Assembly (NCBI GenBank): GCA_902489275.1
Contig: CABTZK010000005.1
Location: forward strand, 1 to 64,000
Direction: 5' to 3'
From: an uncultured Porphyromonadaceae bacterium
Lineage (GTDB): Bacteria > Bacteroidota > Bacteroidia > Bacteroidales > Muribaculaceae
Length of the DNA: 64,000 nt
Shown here: piece after piece, positions 24,167 through 31,921 of the stretch
How the letters are laid out: the number at the start of each line of letters is the position of its first letter
How positions within the stretch are numbered: the stretch's first letter is position 1
Translations under genes and position numbers: made by a program
The notes under the pieces: generated by a model
Told to the model about the DNA's origin: nothing
The model's input: only the letters and a program-made list of their open reading frames with translations
Databases searched by the model: none

Positions 24167-25942
24167 ATGAAAGAAACATATCAACATCTTGAGGCCTTGC
24201 GCGAGGTCATGCGCAGCAAGAACGTGGATGCCGTGATCATCACGAACACCGATCCTCATCAAAGCGAATACATCAGCGACCACTGGAAACTGCTCGAGTA
24301 CCTCACGGGCTTCACGGGCGACAACGCCACGGCAGTGGTCACGCTCGACAAGGCCGGCTTGTGGACCGACTCGCGCTTCTTCCTGCAAGGCGAAATCGAG
24401 TTGAAGGACAGCGGCTTCGACCTGCACAAGGAGAATATCCCCGGCGAACTCACCCGCGAGCAATGGCTCGCCCAGGAGTTGGAGGAGGACTCGATTATCG
24501 CCATTGACGGCAACCTGTTCTCGCTTGTGCAAGCCAACCAGCTGGAAAACTTCTGCGGTCAAAACGGCTTTATGCTGGCCACCGACTTCCACCCGGCCGA
24601 TGTCATTTGGCCCGAGCGCCCCGAGCGCCCTGCCAGTCCCGCGTTTGTGCACGACGAGGCATTGGCTGGCGAAAATGTGGAGAGCAAAATCAACCGTGTG
24701 TTGCAAGTGGTGACGGCTAACGATGCCGATTGCCTGTTGGTGACCGCACTCGACGAGATTGCCTGGCTGTTGAACCTGCGCGGCAGCGACGTGATGTTTA
24801 CCCCCGTCGTGATCGCCTACGCTTTCATCTCGGAGCGTGACCGCGTGCTCTTTATCGACGAGGGCAAGGTGACGAGTGAGGTGAAGGAGCACCTCAAGAA
24901 ATATCATGTGAAAATCAAGGGGTACGATGATGTGGAGCGCTACTTGGAGAAAGTGAGTGAGCGCATGACCATCATGCTCGACCCAAACCGTGTGAGCGAC
25001 CGCCTGGGGCAGGCCATGCTCTGCAACAAGACCTATATGGCATCGCCCGTCGAGGCGCTTAAGGCCGTCAAGAACGCTGTGCAAATCGCTGGCTTCAAGG
25101 CGGCGGGCGAGCGTGAGGCCGTGGCGCTGATTCGCACCTTTATGTGGGTGGAGGCTCATGCGAGCGATGGCATCACCGAGCTTGACGTGGAGAAAAAGGC
25201 CATAGAGGAACGCTCGAAATTCACCGAGTACCGTGGCGACAGCTTTCACATGATAGCTGGCTACAAGGAGCATGGCGCCATTGTGCATTACCAGGCCACC
25301 GAGCAAAGCGCATCGGTATTAGCGCCCGAGGGGCTCTTGCTCATCGACACCGGCGGGCAGTACATCGACGGCACCACCGACATGACGCGCACCTTCACCC
25401 TGGGCAACCCCACCGAGCAAGAGCGGCATGACTTCACCTTGGTGCTCAAGGCTCACTTGGGCTTGGCGCGTGCCATCTTCCCGGCCGGCACGCTGGGCGT
25501 TCAACTCGATGTCCTCGCTCATGGAGAGTTGTGGAAAGAGGGCCAAAACTACAGGCATGGCACCGGGCACGGCGTGGGGCATTTCCTGGGCTGCCACGAG
25601 GGGCCGCACCAAATCAGGATGAACTACATCCCTGCCGAGTTGCAACTTGGCATGAACGTGACCGACGAGCCTGGCATCTACAAGGCAGGGCGCTATGGCA
25701 TCCGCACCGAGAACATGCTGCAAGTGGTGAGCGCCTTCGAGAGCGAGGAGTTCGGGCCGTTCTACCGGTTTGAGCCGATGACCTATGTGCCCTATGACAC
25801 GCGCCTCATCGACCGCACGATGCTCAATGCCGAGGAAATCGCTCAAGTCAACAGCTATCACGCCATGGTGCGCGAGCGCATTTCGCCCTTGTTGGAACCC
25901 AGCGAGCAAGCATGGCTCACCGAGAGAACAAAAGAAATTTAG
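24167..25942 (+). CDS. Xaa-Pro aminopeptidase (M24B family)
   Basis: About 591 residues with three domains: two creatinase-like N-terminal domains and a C-terminal pita-bread catalytic domain. The metal ligands of the family can be read in LLIDTGGQYIDGTTDMTRTF (two Asp), HGTGHGVGHFLGCHEGP (His), VTDEPGIYKAGRYGIRTEN (Glu) and the final Glu region. It removes an N-terminal residue before proline using two metal ions, probably in the cytosol, since there is no signal peptide. The frame is open 39 codons further upstream, overlapping the preceding gene; ATG 24167 (KETYQHLEALREVM) starts the conserved part. Confidence 0.93.
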   Translation: MKETYQHLEALREVMRSKNVDAVIITNTDPHQSEYISDHWKLLEYLTGFTGDNATAVVTLDKAGLWTDSRFFLQGEIELKDSGFDLHKENIPGELTREQWLAQELEEDSIIAIDGNLFSLVQANQLENFCGQNGFMLATDFHPADVIWPERPERPASPAFVHDEALAGENVESKINRVLQVVTANDADCLLVTALDEIAWLLNLRGSDVMFTPVVIAYAFISERDRVLFIDEGKVTSEVKEHLKKYHVKIKGYDDVERYLEKVSERMTIMLDPNRVSDRLGQAMLCNKTYMASPVEALKAVKNAVQIAGFKAAGEREAVALIRTFMWVEAHASDGITELDVEKKAIEERSKFTEYRGDSFHMIAGYKEHGAIVHYQATEQSASVLAPEGLLLIDTGGQYIDGTTDMTRTFTLGNPTEQERHDFTLVLKAHLGLARAIFPAGTLGVQLDVLAHGELWKEGQNYRHGTGHGVGHFLGCHEGPHQIRMNYIPAELQLGMNVTDEPGIYKAGRYGIRTENMLQVVSAFESEEFGPFYRFEPMTYVPYDTRLIDRTMLNAEEIAQVNSYHAMVRERISPLLEPSEQAWLTERTKEI

Positions 25943-25979
25943 CGGGAAACCGCCTACTCATTATCAACAATCAACAATC

Positions 25980-26528
25980 ATGGCAATCATTAAAAGGATT
26001 CAAGCAAGAGAGAGAGAAAACAACAAAGTGTTCACGCCTGTGATGGGCAAGGGCTGCTTCTTGGCCGACAATGCGGCCATCATTGGCGATGTGACCATGG
26101 GCGACGACTGTAGCATCTGGTTTGGCGCCGTGTTGCGCGGCGATGTGAACACCATTCGGCTCGGCAACCGGGTCAATATTCAAGACAACAGCACCATCCA
26201 CACCCTTTTCGAGAAAAGCGTGACCGTGATTGGCGATGACGTGAGCGTGGGGCACAATGTCGTGATCCATGGCGCGAGGATTCACGACCGGGCATTGATT
26301 GGCATGGGCAGCGTCATTCTCGACAACGCTGAGGTTGGCGAGGGAGCTATCGTGGCAGCAGGCAGCGTCGTGCTTGGCGGCACCAAGATTGGCGCGCACG
26401 AGCTGTGGGCTGGCGCTCCAGCTAAGTTCAAGAAAAAAGTTGACCCCGCCCAAGCGATGGAAATGAACGTGAAAATCGCTAAAAACTACCTCATGTACTC
26501 CACTTGGTACAACCAGGAAGACGACTAA
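25980..26528 (+). CDS. Gamma-carbonic-anhydrase-like hexapeptide-repeat protein
   Basis: About 182 residues forming a left-handed beta-helix of hexapeptide repeats ([LIV]-G-x4: AIIGDVTMGDDCSIWFGAVLRGDVNTIRLGNRVNIQDN in several turns). The three zinc-ligand histidines of the family are present in STIHT and VGHNVVIHGARIHD, and a C-terminal helix packs on the helix as usual. Related YrdA/PaaY-type proteins are trimeric, and only some have carbonic anhydrase activity, so the enzyme activity is uncertain. The start lies 37 nt after the aminopeptidase stop, in a spacer made of short TCAACAA repeats; the two are probably one transcript. Confidence 0.9.
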   Translation: MAIIKRIQARERENNKVFTPVMGKGCFLADNAAIIGDVTMGDDCSIWFGAVLRGDVNTIRLGNRVNIQDNSTIHTLFEKSVTVIGDDVSVGHNVVIHGARIHDRALIGMGSVILDNAEVGEGAIVAAGSVVLGGTKIGAHELWAGAPAKFKKKVDPAQAMEMNVKIAKNYLMYSTWYNQEDD

Positions 26529-26570
26529 AGGCTTGCGGTCAGGAAAAAACCACGACACCGCCTCGTGACA

Positions 26571-26601
26571 GGAAGAGCCCGGCATTGCGCCAGGCTCTTC
26601 C
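26571..26601 (+). terminator. Hairpin after the gamma-carbonic-anhydrase-like gene
   Basis: A 9-bp perfect stem, GGAAGAGCC (26571-26579) with GGCTCTTCC (26593-26601), 42 nt after the stop. There is no U-tract, so it may be a processing or mRNA-end hairpin instead of a classical terminator. Confidence 0.5.
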
Positions 26602-26697
26602 CGTGTTATGGGGCGCTTGCTATCAGCCATTGGAAGCCCGCCGGAATTTGTTACAGTAACGTTATCGGTTTGTCATGAAGTTGTTACAAGACTGCCA

Positions 26698-26705
26698 TAC
26701 TTTTG
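26698..26705 (+). promoter_or_regulatory. -7 element of the TonB-receptor operon
   Basis: TACTTTTG matches TAnnTTTG; TTTG at 26669-26672 is 25 nt away, longer than ideal. It gives a leader of about 57 nt before ATG 26768. Confidence 0.5.
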
Positions 26706-26767
26706 TGCCAGTAAAAAGATTCGAGAAGTACAATCTAAAAGAAGAACAACTAACAAAACGACAACAG

Positions 26768-29563
26768 ATGAGCATTCAGCGCATTTTCCTATGTTTAGCG
26801 ACAATCCTGTTTAACATGTGCACAGCCCTGGCGGGCATCTTGAGCGGCACCGTGAGCGATACGGCCCTTCATGAACCCTTGTTGGGAGCGACCGTACAAA
26901 TTCTACAAACTAAACGCACGACGGCCACTGACCTTAACGGACAATTCCAATTCACCGACTTGACCCCAGGCACCTATTCCATTCTGGTGAGCTACATCGG
27001 CTACAAGCCACTGACGGTTGGGAAAATCGTCGTGGATAATCAAAAACCTACCCATGTCGATGTCGTCTTGACCTCCGACTCCGAGGCCTTGAGCGAGGTG
27101 GTGGTCTCGACCAAAGCGGTCAAGAACACCGAGGTGGCCATGCTCTCGGCCATCCGAAAGAGCGCTGTGGTGCAGAGTGGCGTGTCGTTCCAGCAAATCA
27201 AGCGGACGCAAGACAAGGATGCCTCCGAGGTGATTCGGAGGATTCCTGGCATCAGCATTATTGACGACAAGTTTGTCATGGTGCGAGGCCTCTCGCAACG
27301 GTATAATAACGTGTGGATCAACGGTAGCACCGTTCCCAGTACCGAGGCCGACTCCAGGGCGTTCTCATTTGACATCATCCCCTCCTCGCAGCTCGACAAC
27401 CTGCTCATCATCAAGTCGCCGGCTCCCGAGTACCCCTCTGACTTCACGGGTGGGTTCGTGTTCATCAACACGAAAGATGTACCCGACCGCAATACGTTCA
27501 GCATCAGTTTGGGCACAAACTATAACAATGAGGCACATTTCCAGAGTTTCCGCTACAACAAGGGGAGCGGTACCGACTGGCTGGGTTTCGACAGCGGGAT
27601 GAGGCAGCTCGATGGCGGCATACGCGCCACGCTCAGGCCCATTGGAGACAATGGCGTCGACCTCATGGGCAATGGCTTTAACAACGACTGGACGGTGAAA
27701 AAGAAAACGCCAGTGGCCGATTTCAACTTCACGACCAACGTCAACCATTATTGGCGATTCGACCAGCGCACGCTGGCACTCATGGGCACGCTCAACTACA
27801 GCAACAACTACAAGACGCTGCACAACATGAGCAACAACCTCTTTGGAAGCTATGACCGCAGCAACGACCGCAGCAACTACCTTCGCAGGAGCGTTGACAA
27901 CCAGTATAACAACAACGTGCGCCTGGGCGCGATGCTCAACCTCACCCTGGCTTTGAATCCCAATAACCGCTTGGAGTGGAAGCAGCTTTTCAACGAGCTC
28001 GGCAAGTCACGCTACACCTCACGCGTGGGTATCAATGCCCAGAACGACAACGAGCAGAGTGCCGAGTACTACTACAGTAGCCGTACCATCTATAATACGC
28101 AATTCACCGGATTCCACAGCACCCATGCCGGGACGCTGAAGTGGAATGCGGGCTATGCCTACGCTAACCGCAACATGCCAGACCGCCGCTTGTACTTGCT
28201 CAACGACAAACTGGAGGATGGGGTCGTCGCCCTGTCGTCGAGCAACGACATCAGCCGAGAGTTCACAAGGCTCAACGAGCACGTCGTTTCAGGAGGCGTG
28301 AACTGGCAAAAGGAATTCAACTGGGGGAGGTGTCTCCCAACGCTCAAGGCGGGCGTGTTTGGCGAGTATCGCACTCGTTCCTACTTCACGCGCTATTTCA
28401 TCTATAACTGGAACAATCTGAACAACAATCTGCCTCCCAACTTCAGAATGCTCGACTTGCCCACGCAATTGCTCATTGATGACAACTACGGCGACGATAA
28501 GCTCTTCCTGCTTGAGGAAGTCAAGTGGAGCAACAACTACGATGGCAACAACACGCTGGGAGCAGGCTATGTGGCCGCCGATTTCCCCTTGGGCAATTTC
28601 AACATCTACACCGGGGTGCGCTATGAGTTCAACCGCATGGAGCTCACCACCAACACACGCGATTTTGAAAAAAGCCCCTCTTCAAAGGAGTATAAAAACC
28701 ATGACTTTTTCCCGTCGCTCAACGCCACCTGGCGGTTTGTGAAAGACCAGCAACTGCGCCTGGCCTATGGCAAGTCGATCAATCGCCCCGAGTTCCGCGA
28801 GGTCTCGCCATCGGTGTTCTACGACTTCGACCTGGCAAGTGACGTGCAGGGCAACACCGAGCTCAAGTCGTGCTACGTGCACAACTTAGACTTGCGCTGG
28901 GAGTGGTACCCGCACGGGGGCGAGCAAGTCAGCGTGGCTTTGTTCTACAAGCACTTCGAGGACCCCATTGAGTGGACCTATACCGTGGCTGGTGGCACCG
29001 ATCTTGTCTACTCCTACCACAATGCCAAGTCGGCCCGTAACTACGGATTGGAACTCGACGTGCACAAGAACCTCGGCTTCATGAGCCTCCCGTTCCTGAG
29101 CCTCAACTTCAACGCGTCGTTTATCCAGAGCCGCGTGCACTTTGAGGCGGGCAGCCGCGAGAAGTCGCGCCCCATGCAGGGCCAGTCGCCCTACTTGGTC
29201 AACACGGGCCTGTTCTATGCCAACAGCGCCGGCACACTCAACATGGGCTTGCTCTATAACCGCATCGGCAAGCGCATTATCGGCGTAGGGCGATCGGTGG
29301 GCTTGGCCGGAAGCGACGACTCGGCCAATATCCCCAACAGCTACGAGATGCCTCGCAACGTGTTTGATTTCACGGTCTCGTGCCGCCTGGGGAGGCATGT
29401 GGAGCTCAAAGCCACCGTGCGCGACTTGCTCAACGAGAAAATCACCTTCAAGCAGTTTACCGATGCCATTCACCCCGACGGCACCTCTAACGAAGTGGAC
29501 GAAATCACGAAGCAGTATCGCCCGGGGCGCAACATCGGCCTGTCAGTACAGTACAATTTTTAA
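26768..29563 (+). CDS. TonB-dependent outer-membrane receptor
   Basis: About 931 residues. After a signal peptide comes a carboxypeptidase-regulatory-like domain (GILSGTVSDTALHEPLLGATVQI ... GYKPLTVGKI, about 25-105), then a plug domain (SEVVVSTKA; IRRIPGISIIDDKFVMVRGLSQRYNNVWINGS) and a beta-barrel ending in SVQYNF with a terminal phenylalanine. It takes up a ligand across the outer membrane using TonB energy. No SusD-like gene follows; instead a beta-helix lipoprotein gene lies 31 nt downstream. The frame extends 31 codons upstream over the promoter element, so ATG 26768 is preferred. Substrate is unknown. Confidence 0.92.
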   Translation: MSIQRIFLCLATILFNMCTALAGILSGTVSDTALHEPLLGATVQILQTKRTTATDLNGQFQFTDLTPGTYSILVSYIGYKPLTVGKIVVDNQKPTHVDVVLTSDSEALSEVVVSTKAVKNTEVAMLSAIRKSAVVQSGVSFQQIKRTQDKDASEVIRRIPGISIIDDKFVMVRGLSQRYNNVWINGSTVPSTEADSRAFSFDIIPSSQLDNLLIIKSPAPEYPSDFTGGFVFINTKDVPDRNTFSISLGTNYNNEAHFQSFRYNKGSGTDWLGFDSGMRQLDGGIRATLRPIGDNGVDLMGNGFNNDWTVKKKTPVADFNFTTNVNHYWRFDQRTLALMGTLNYSNNYKTLHNMSNNLFGSYDRSNDRSNYLRRSVDNQYNNNVRLGAMLNLTLALNPNNRLEWKQLFNELGKSRYTSRVGINAQNDNEQSAEYYYSSRTIYNTQFTGFHSTHAGTLKWNAGYAYANRNMPDRRLYLLNDKLEDGVVALSSSNDISREFTRLNEHVVSGGVNWQKEFNWGRCLPTLKAGVFGEYRTRSYFTRYFIYNWNNLNNNLPPNFRMLDLPTQLLIDDNYGDDKLFLLEEVKWSNNYDGNNTLGAGYVAADFPLGNFNIYTGVRYEFNRMELTTNTRDFEKSPSSKEYKNHDFFPSLNATWRFVKDQQLRLAYGKSINRPEFREVSPSVFYDFDLASDVQGNTELKSCYVHNLDLRWEWYPHGGEQVSVALFYKHFEDPIEWTYTVAGGTDLVYSYHNAKSARNYGLELDVHKNLGFMSLPFLSLNFNASFIQSRVHFEAGSREKSRPMQGQSPYLVNTGLFYANSAGTLNMGLLYNRIGKRIIGVGRSVGLAGSDDSANIPNSYEMPRNVFDFTVSCRLGRHVELKATVRDLLNEKITFKQFTDAIHPDGTSNEVDEITKQYRPGRNIGLSVQYNF

Positions 29564-29594
29564 TTGATATATTCACTTTTAATCATCAATCAAA

Positions 29595-31109
29595 ATGAAA
29601 AAAGAAATCTTTTCGATGGCGATTCTTGCCATGTCAATGTGTGGAGCAGCCGTGCTCTCTTCATGCTCCAGCAATGATCCAGAACCCACACCTCCACCCA
29701 CGCCTGAAATCGTGTGGACCACCGACGGAGGACTCAAAGCCTGCAATGTCCTGCTTTTTGACAACAACGTGATTGGCAATGGCGACAAGGAGTTTGTTTT
29801 CAACGGAAAGCAGACCCTGAAGAAAGGAACTTACACGCTCAAGGGATGGGTCTACATCGCCAAGGGCGCCGAGCTCACCATTGAGCCGGGAACCGTTATC
29901 AAGGGCGACAAGACCACCAAGGCAGCCATCATTGTGGAACGGGGCGGCAAAATCATCGCTCAGGGCAAGCCCAATGCCCCCATCGTGTTCACTTCGGCGC
30001 AGCCAGCAGGACAAAGACGTCCTGGCGACTGGGGCGGCATCATCTTGTGCGGCAACGCGCGCAACAACCAGACTGAAATGCAAATCGAGGGCGGTCCGCG
30101 CTCAATGCATGGCGGCAAAGACGATGCCGACAACAGTGGCGTGCTGAGCTACGTGCGCATCGAGTTCGCTGGCTATCCTTTTGCAACCGACAAGGAAATC
30201 AACGGCCTCACCCTGGGCTCTGTGGGCAGCGGCACCAAAATTGACCACGTGCAGGTCTCTTACTCCAACGACGACAGTTTCGAGTGGTTTGGCGGAACCG
30301 TGAATTGCAAGTACCTGGTCGCTTTCCGTGGATGGGACGATGACTTTGACACCGACAACGGCTTCTCGGGTAAAGTGCAATATGGCTTGGTGATTCGCGA
30401 CCCGCGCATTGCCGACGTGTCGCAAAGTAACAGCTTCGAGAGCGATAACTGTGCCGATGGCGCCACCGTGTCGCCCTACACGACGGCGGTGTTTAGCAAC
30501 ATCACCATGGTGGGCCCCATTGGCCAAGACGCCAACTTCGTCAACGATGCCGCCTACATTAACGGCGGCAGCGTTTATCCCAACAACGGCTCTTCGCTGG
30601 GCAAGTTCCAAGCTGCCATGCACATTCGCCGCAGCAGCCGCCTCTCGTGCTTCAACTCGGTGGCCATCGGCTATCCCATCGGCCTGATTCTCGACAGCGA
30701 GAAAGGCAACACGCAGAGCGTGGCCGGAACAGAAATGTTCCTGCAAAACATCTGGTTCAGCGACATGGCACTCCTCGGCAGCGATGCCAACAAGAAATAT
30801 CAGGACAACCTCTACGACTATGCGAGCAAGACTTTCGATATGACTAAGCCCTCGTTCTCTCACACGTTCTTTGAGAGCGAGAGCAGCAACAAGGTGGTGA
30901 AGAGCAGTGATTTGATGCTCACGGGCAAGAGCCTTGCCGGAGCCAACTTCATGCCACAGGCAGGTTCTCCGCTGCTCAGTGCGGCATCGTTTGTCAATCC
31001 CCTGCTCGGCATCGGCTTCGAGCAAGTGGGCTTCATCGGCGCGTTTGGCACGGGCAGCAACTGGTTAGACGGTTGGACTGAGTTTGACCCGCAAAACGCT
31101 AAATATTGA
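29595..31109 (+). CDS. Beta-helix-like lipoprotein paired with the TonB receptor
   Basis: 504 residues. The lipobox LSSC places the lipidated Cys24, followed by SSNDPE, an acidic stretch like a surface-export signal, and a Pro/Thr spacer. The rest has repeated segments such as LTIEPGTVIKGDKTTKAAIIVERGGKIIAQG and IVFTSAQPAGQRRPGDWGGIILCG that suggest a right-handed beta-helix. Lipoproteins of this kind are commonly encoded next to TonB receptors in Bacteroidota, where they may capture or process the ligand at the cell surface; the ligand is not known. It shares the receptor's operon (31-nt gap). Function is not assigned beyond this. Confidence 0.82.
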   Translation: MKKEIFSMAILAMSMCGAAVLSSCSSNDPEPTPPPTPEIVWTTDGGLKACNVLLFDNNVIGNGDKEFVFNGKQTLKKGTYTLKGWVYIAKGAELTIEPGTVIKGDKTTKAAIIVERGGKIIAQGKPNAPIVFTSAQPAGQRRPGDWGGIILCGNARNNQTEMQIEGGPRSMHGGKDDADNSGVLSYVRIEFAGYPFATDKEINGLTLGSVGSGTKIDHVQVSYSNDDSFEWFGGTVNCKYLVAFRGWDDDFDTDNGFSGKVQYGLVIRDPRIADVSQSNSFESDNCADGATVSPYTTAVFSNITMVGPIGQDANFVNDAAYINGGSVYPNNGSSLGKFQAAMHIRRSSRLSCFNSVAIGYPIGLILDSEKGNTQSVAGTEMFLQNIWFSDMALLGSDANKKYQDNLYDYASKTFDMTKPSFSHTFFESESSNKVVKSSDLMLTGKSLAGANFMPQAGSPLLSAASFVNPLLGIGFEQVGFIGAFGTGSNWLDGWTEFDPQNAKY

Positions 31110-31203
31110 TTAAGATTAGTTCGTTCCCGCCTTTTAGAGCGTTTTTTGGATAGGATTGAAATGAATTCAAGACGGGTATAAAAAACTTCATCTTCTCAAT
31201 CAT

Positions 31204-31240
31204 AGAGCCATTTGTCAGTGATGATCGATCGGCTCTTTTC
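31204..31240 (+). terminator. Terminator of the TonB-receptor operon
   Basis: AGAGCC (31204-31209) pairs with GGCTCT (31231-31236), followed by TTTTC. It stands about 95 nt after the lipoprotein stop codon. Confidence 0.55.
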
Positions 31241-31264
31241 TCTGTACTTATAAATACTGATTGC

Positions 31265-31322
31265 GTGAAGTGCATGAGCAGAGAGGCGTGTTTCCCTCTC
31301 GGTGCCCGCACTTCACTCTTTT
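31265..31322 (+). terminator. Second, larger hairpin terminator
   Basis: GTGAAGTGC (31265-31273) pairs perfectly with GCACTTCAC (31308-31316), enclosing a second perfect stem GAGAGG (31281-31286) with CCTCTC (31295-31300). TCTTTT follows. It may back up the terminator at 31204 or end an unrecognised short transcript. Confidence 0.6.
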
Positions 31323-31350
31323 GTCGATCGCCGGCTCGCTCTTGGCGGTG

Positions 31351-31382
31351 AAAAAACAAAAAAAAAGAGGCCAATAAGCCTC
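31351..31382 (-). terminator. Minus-strand terminator downstream of the candidate small RNA
   Basis: On the minus strand the stem GAGGC/GCCTC (31382-31367) with a 6-nt loop is followed by a long T-rich run (31366-31351). No protein gene on the minus strand ends near it, so it needs another transcript to serve. Confidence 0.7.
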
Positions 31383-31439
31383 GTGCAGGCGGCATGTAGC
31401 CGGTGGCCAACTTGCAATTTGAAACCTGTGGGAAAAGGG

Positions 31440-31544
31440 AAAAAATTATAGGGCTGGATTGGTCGTCCAGCCCTATAATTCTCGTGTTTTCACCGATAAT
31501 CTTCAGGCTATTCGTTTCGGTTTATTTTGTTTAGTTAGCAATCC
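31440..31544 (-). ncRNA. Candidate small RNA, about 105 nt
   Basis: No protein gene lies here, yet the minus strand has a full promoter (31581-31550) followed, about 65-105 nt after the expected start, by a perfect 15-bp hairpin, AATTATAGGGCTGGA with its complement (31480-31466 and 31458-31444), and a U-tract (TTTTTT counting the last stem bases). A second strong terminator follows at 31382-31351. The first 60 nt are A-rich, with no open frame longer than a few codons. This promoter-short RNA-terminator layout is that of an independent small RNA; read-through would give about 190 nt. Expression and target are unknown. Confidence 0.55.
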
Positions 31545-31549
31545 ATCGA

Positions 31550-31581
31550 CAAAGATATAACAATTTTCCCAATCGTGCAAA
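31550..31581 (-). promoter_or_regulatory. Promoter of the candidate small RNA
   Basis: On the minus strand, TTTG (31581-31578), a 20-nt gap and TATCTTTG (31557-31550), a full consensus match. The upstream element overlaps the short inverted repeat CAATCGT/ACGATTG (31570-31587). Confidence 0.7.
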
Positions 31582-31597
31582 CGATTGATGAAATTAT

Positions 31598-31631
31598 CCA
31601 ATATTGTCCTAAACGTTTAGGACAATATTGG
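31598..31631. repeat. 34-bp perfect palindrome
   Basis: CCAATATTGTCCTAAAC is followed without a spacer by its exact reverse complement. It begins 17 nt upstream of the small-RNA promoter and ends 291 nt before the xerC-like start. Neither side has a proper U-tract for termination in the outgoing direction. It may be an operator for a dimeric regulator, a recombinase site, or an RNA hairpin; the sequence alone does not decide. The rest of the 31110-31921 spacer (31632-31854) holds no gene that I can support. Confidence 0.85.
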
Positions 31632-31854
31632 CAAAAAACAGGAAAAACAGGAATAAAAGGCGGGCAAGTTGGGCTTTGGGACTCCCGCTTGCAGCGCTCC
31701 TGGCGTGGCGAGTGCTTGTGAGGGCATTTTCATGTCGTGGGTGTCCTGCTATTATAATTAAGGTGTAATCTTCCCGCAGGATTTGGCCATAGGGGAGAGG
31801 GAGTTTCAGAAAAGGAAAAACAATAGGATAATGTGAGATTTTAGTGATATTGCT

Positions 31855-31884
31855 TGTTTTTCTCAACGATAATGTCTAAATTCG
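31855..31884 (+). promoter_or_regulatory. Promoter of xerC-hpf (TTCG variant)
   Basis: TTG (31855-31857), a 19-nt gap and TAAATTCG (31877-31884), one base off the consensus and the same TTCG variant as at hydE. It is 37 nt before the start codon. Confidence 0.55.
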
Positions 31885-31921
31885 CTACCGAGTGAATCAC
31901 TAACCAATCAAACTTGCGCAC

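Noticed and set aside
31099..31410. 103-codon minus-strand frame overlapping the lipoprotein end
   Set aside because: It crosses three hairpins and a minus-strand terminator, so it cannot be a normal gene.
31598..31631. Calling the 34-bp palindrome the dif site
   Set aside because: dif sites have two unlike arms around a short centre and I cannot match a Bacteroidota dif consensus; the palindrome is perfect, with no spacer.
31609..31866. 85-codon minus-strand frame in the xerC upstream spacer
   Set aside because: Composition does not look like a protein, it runs over the palindrome, and no promoter fits it.
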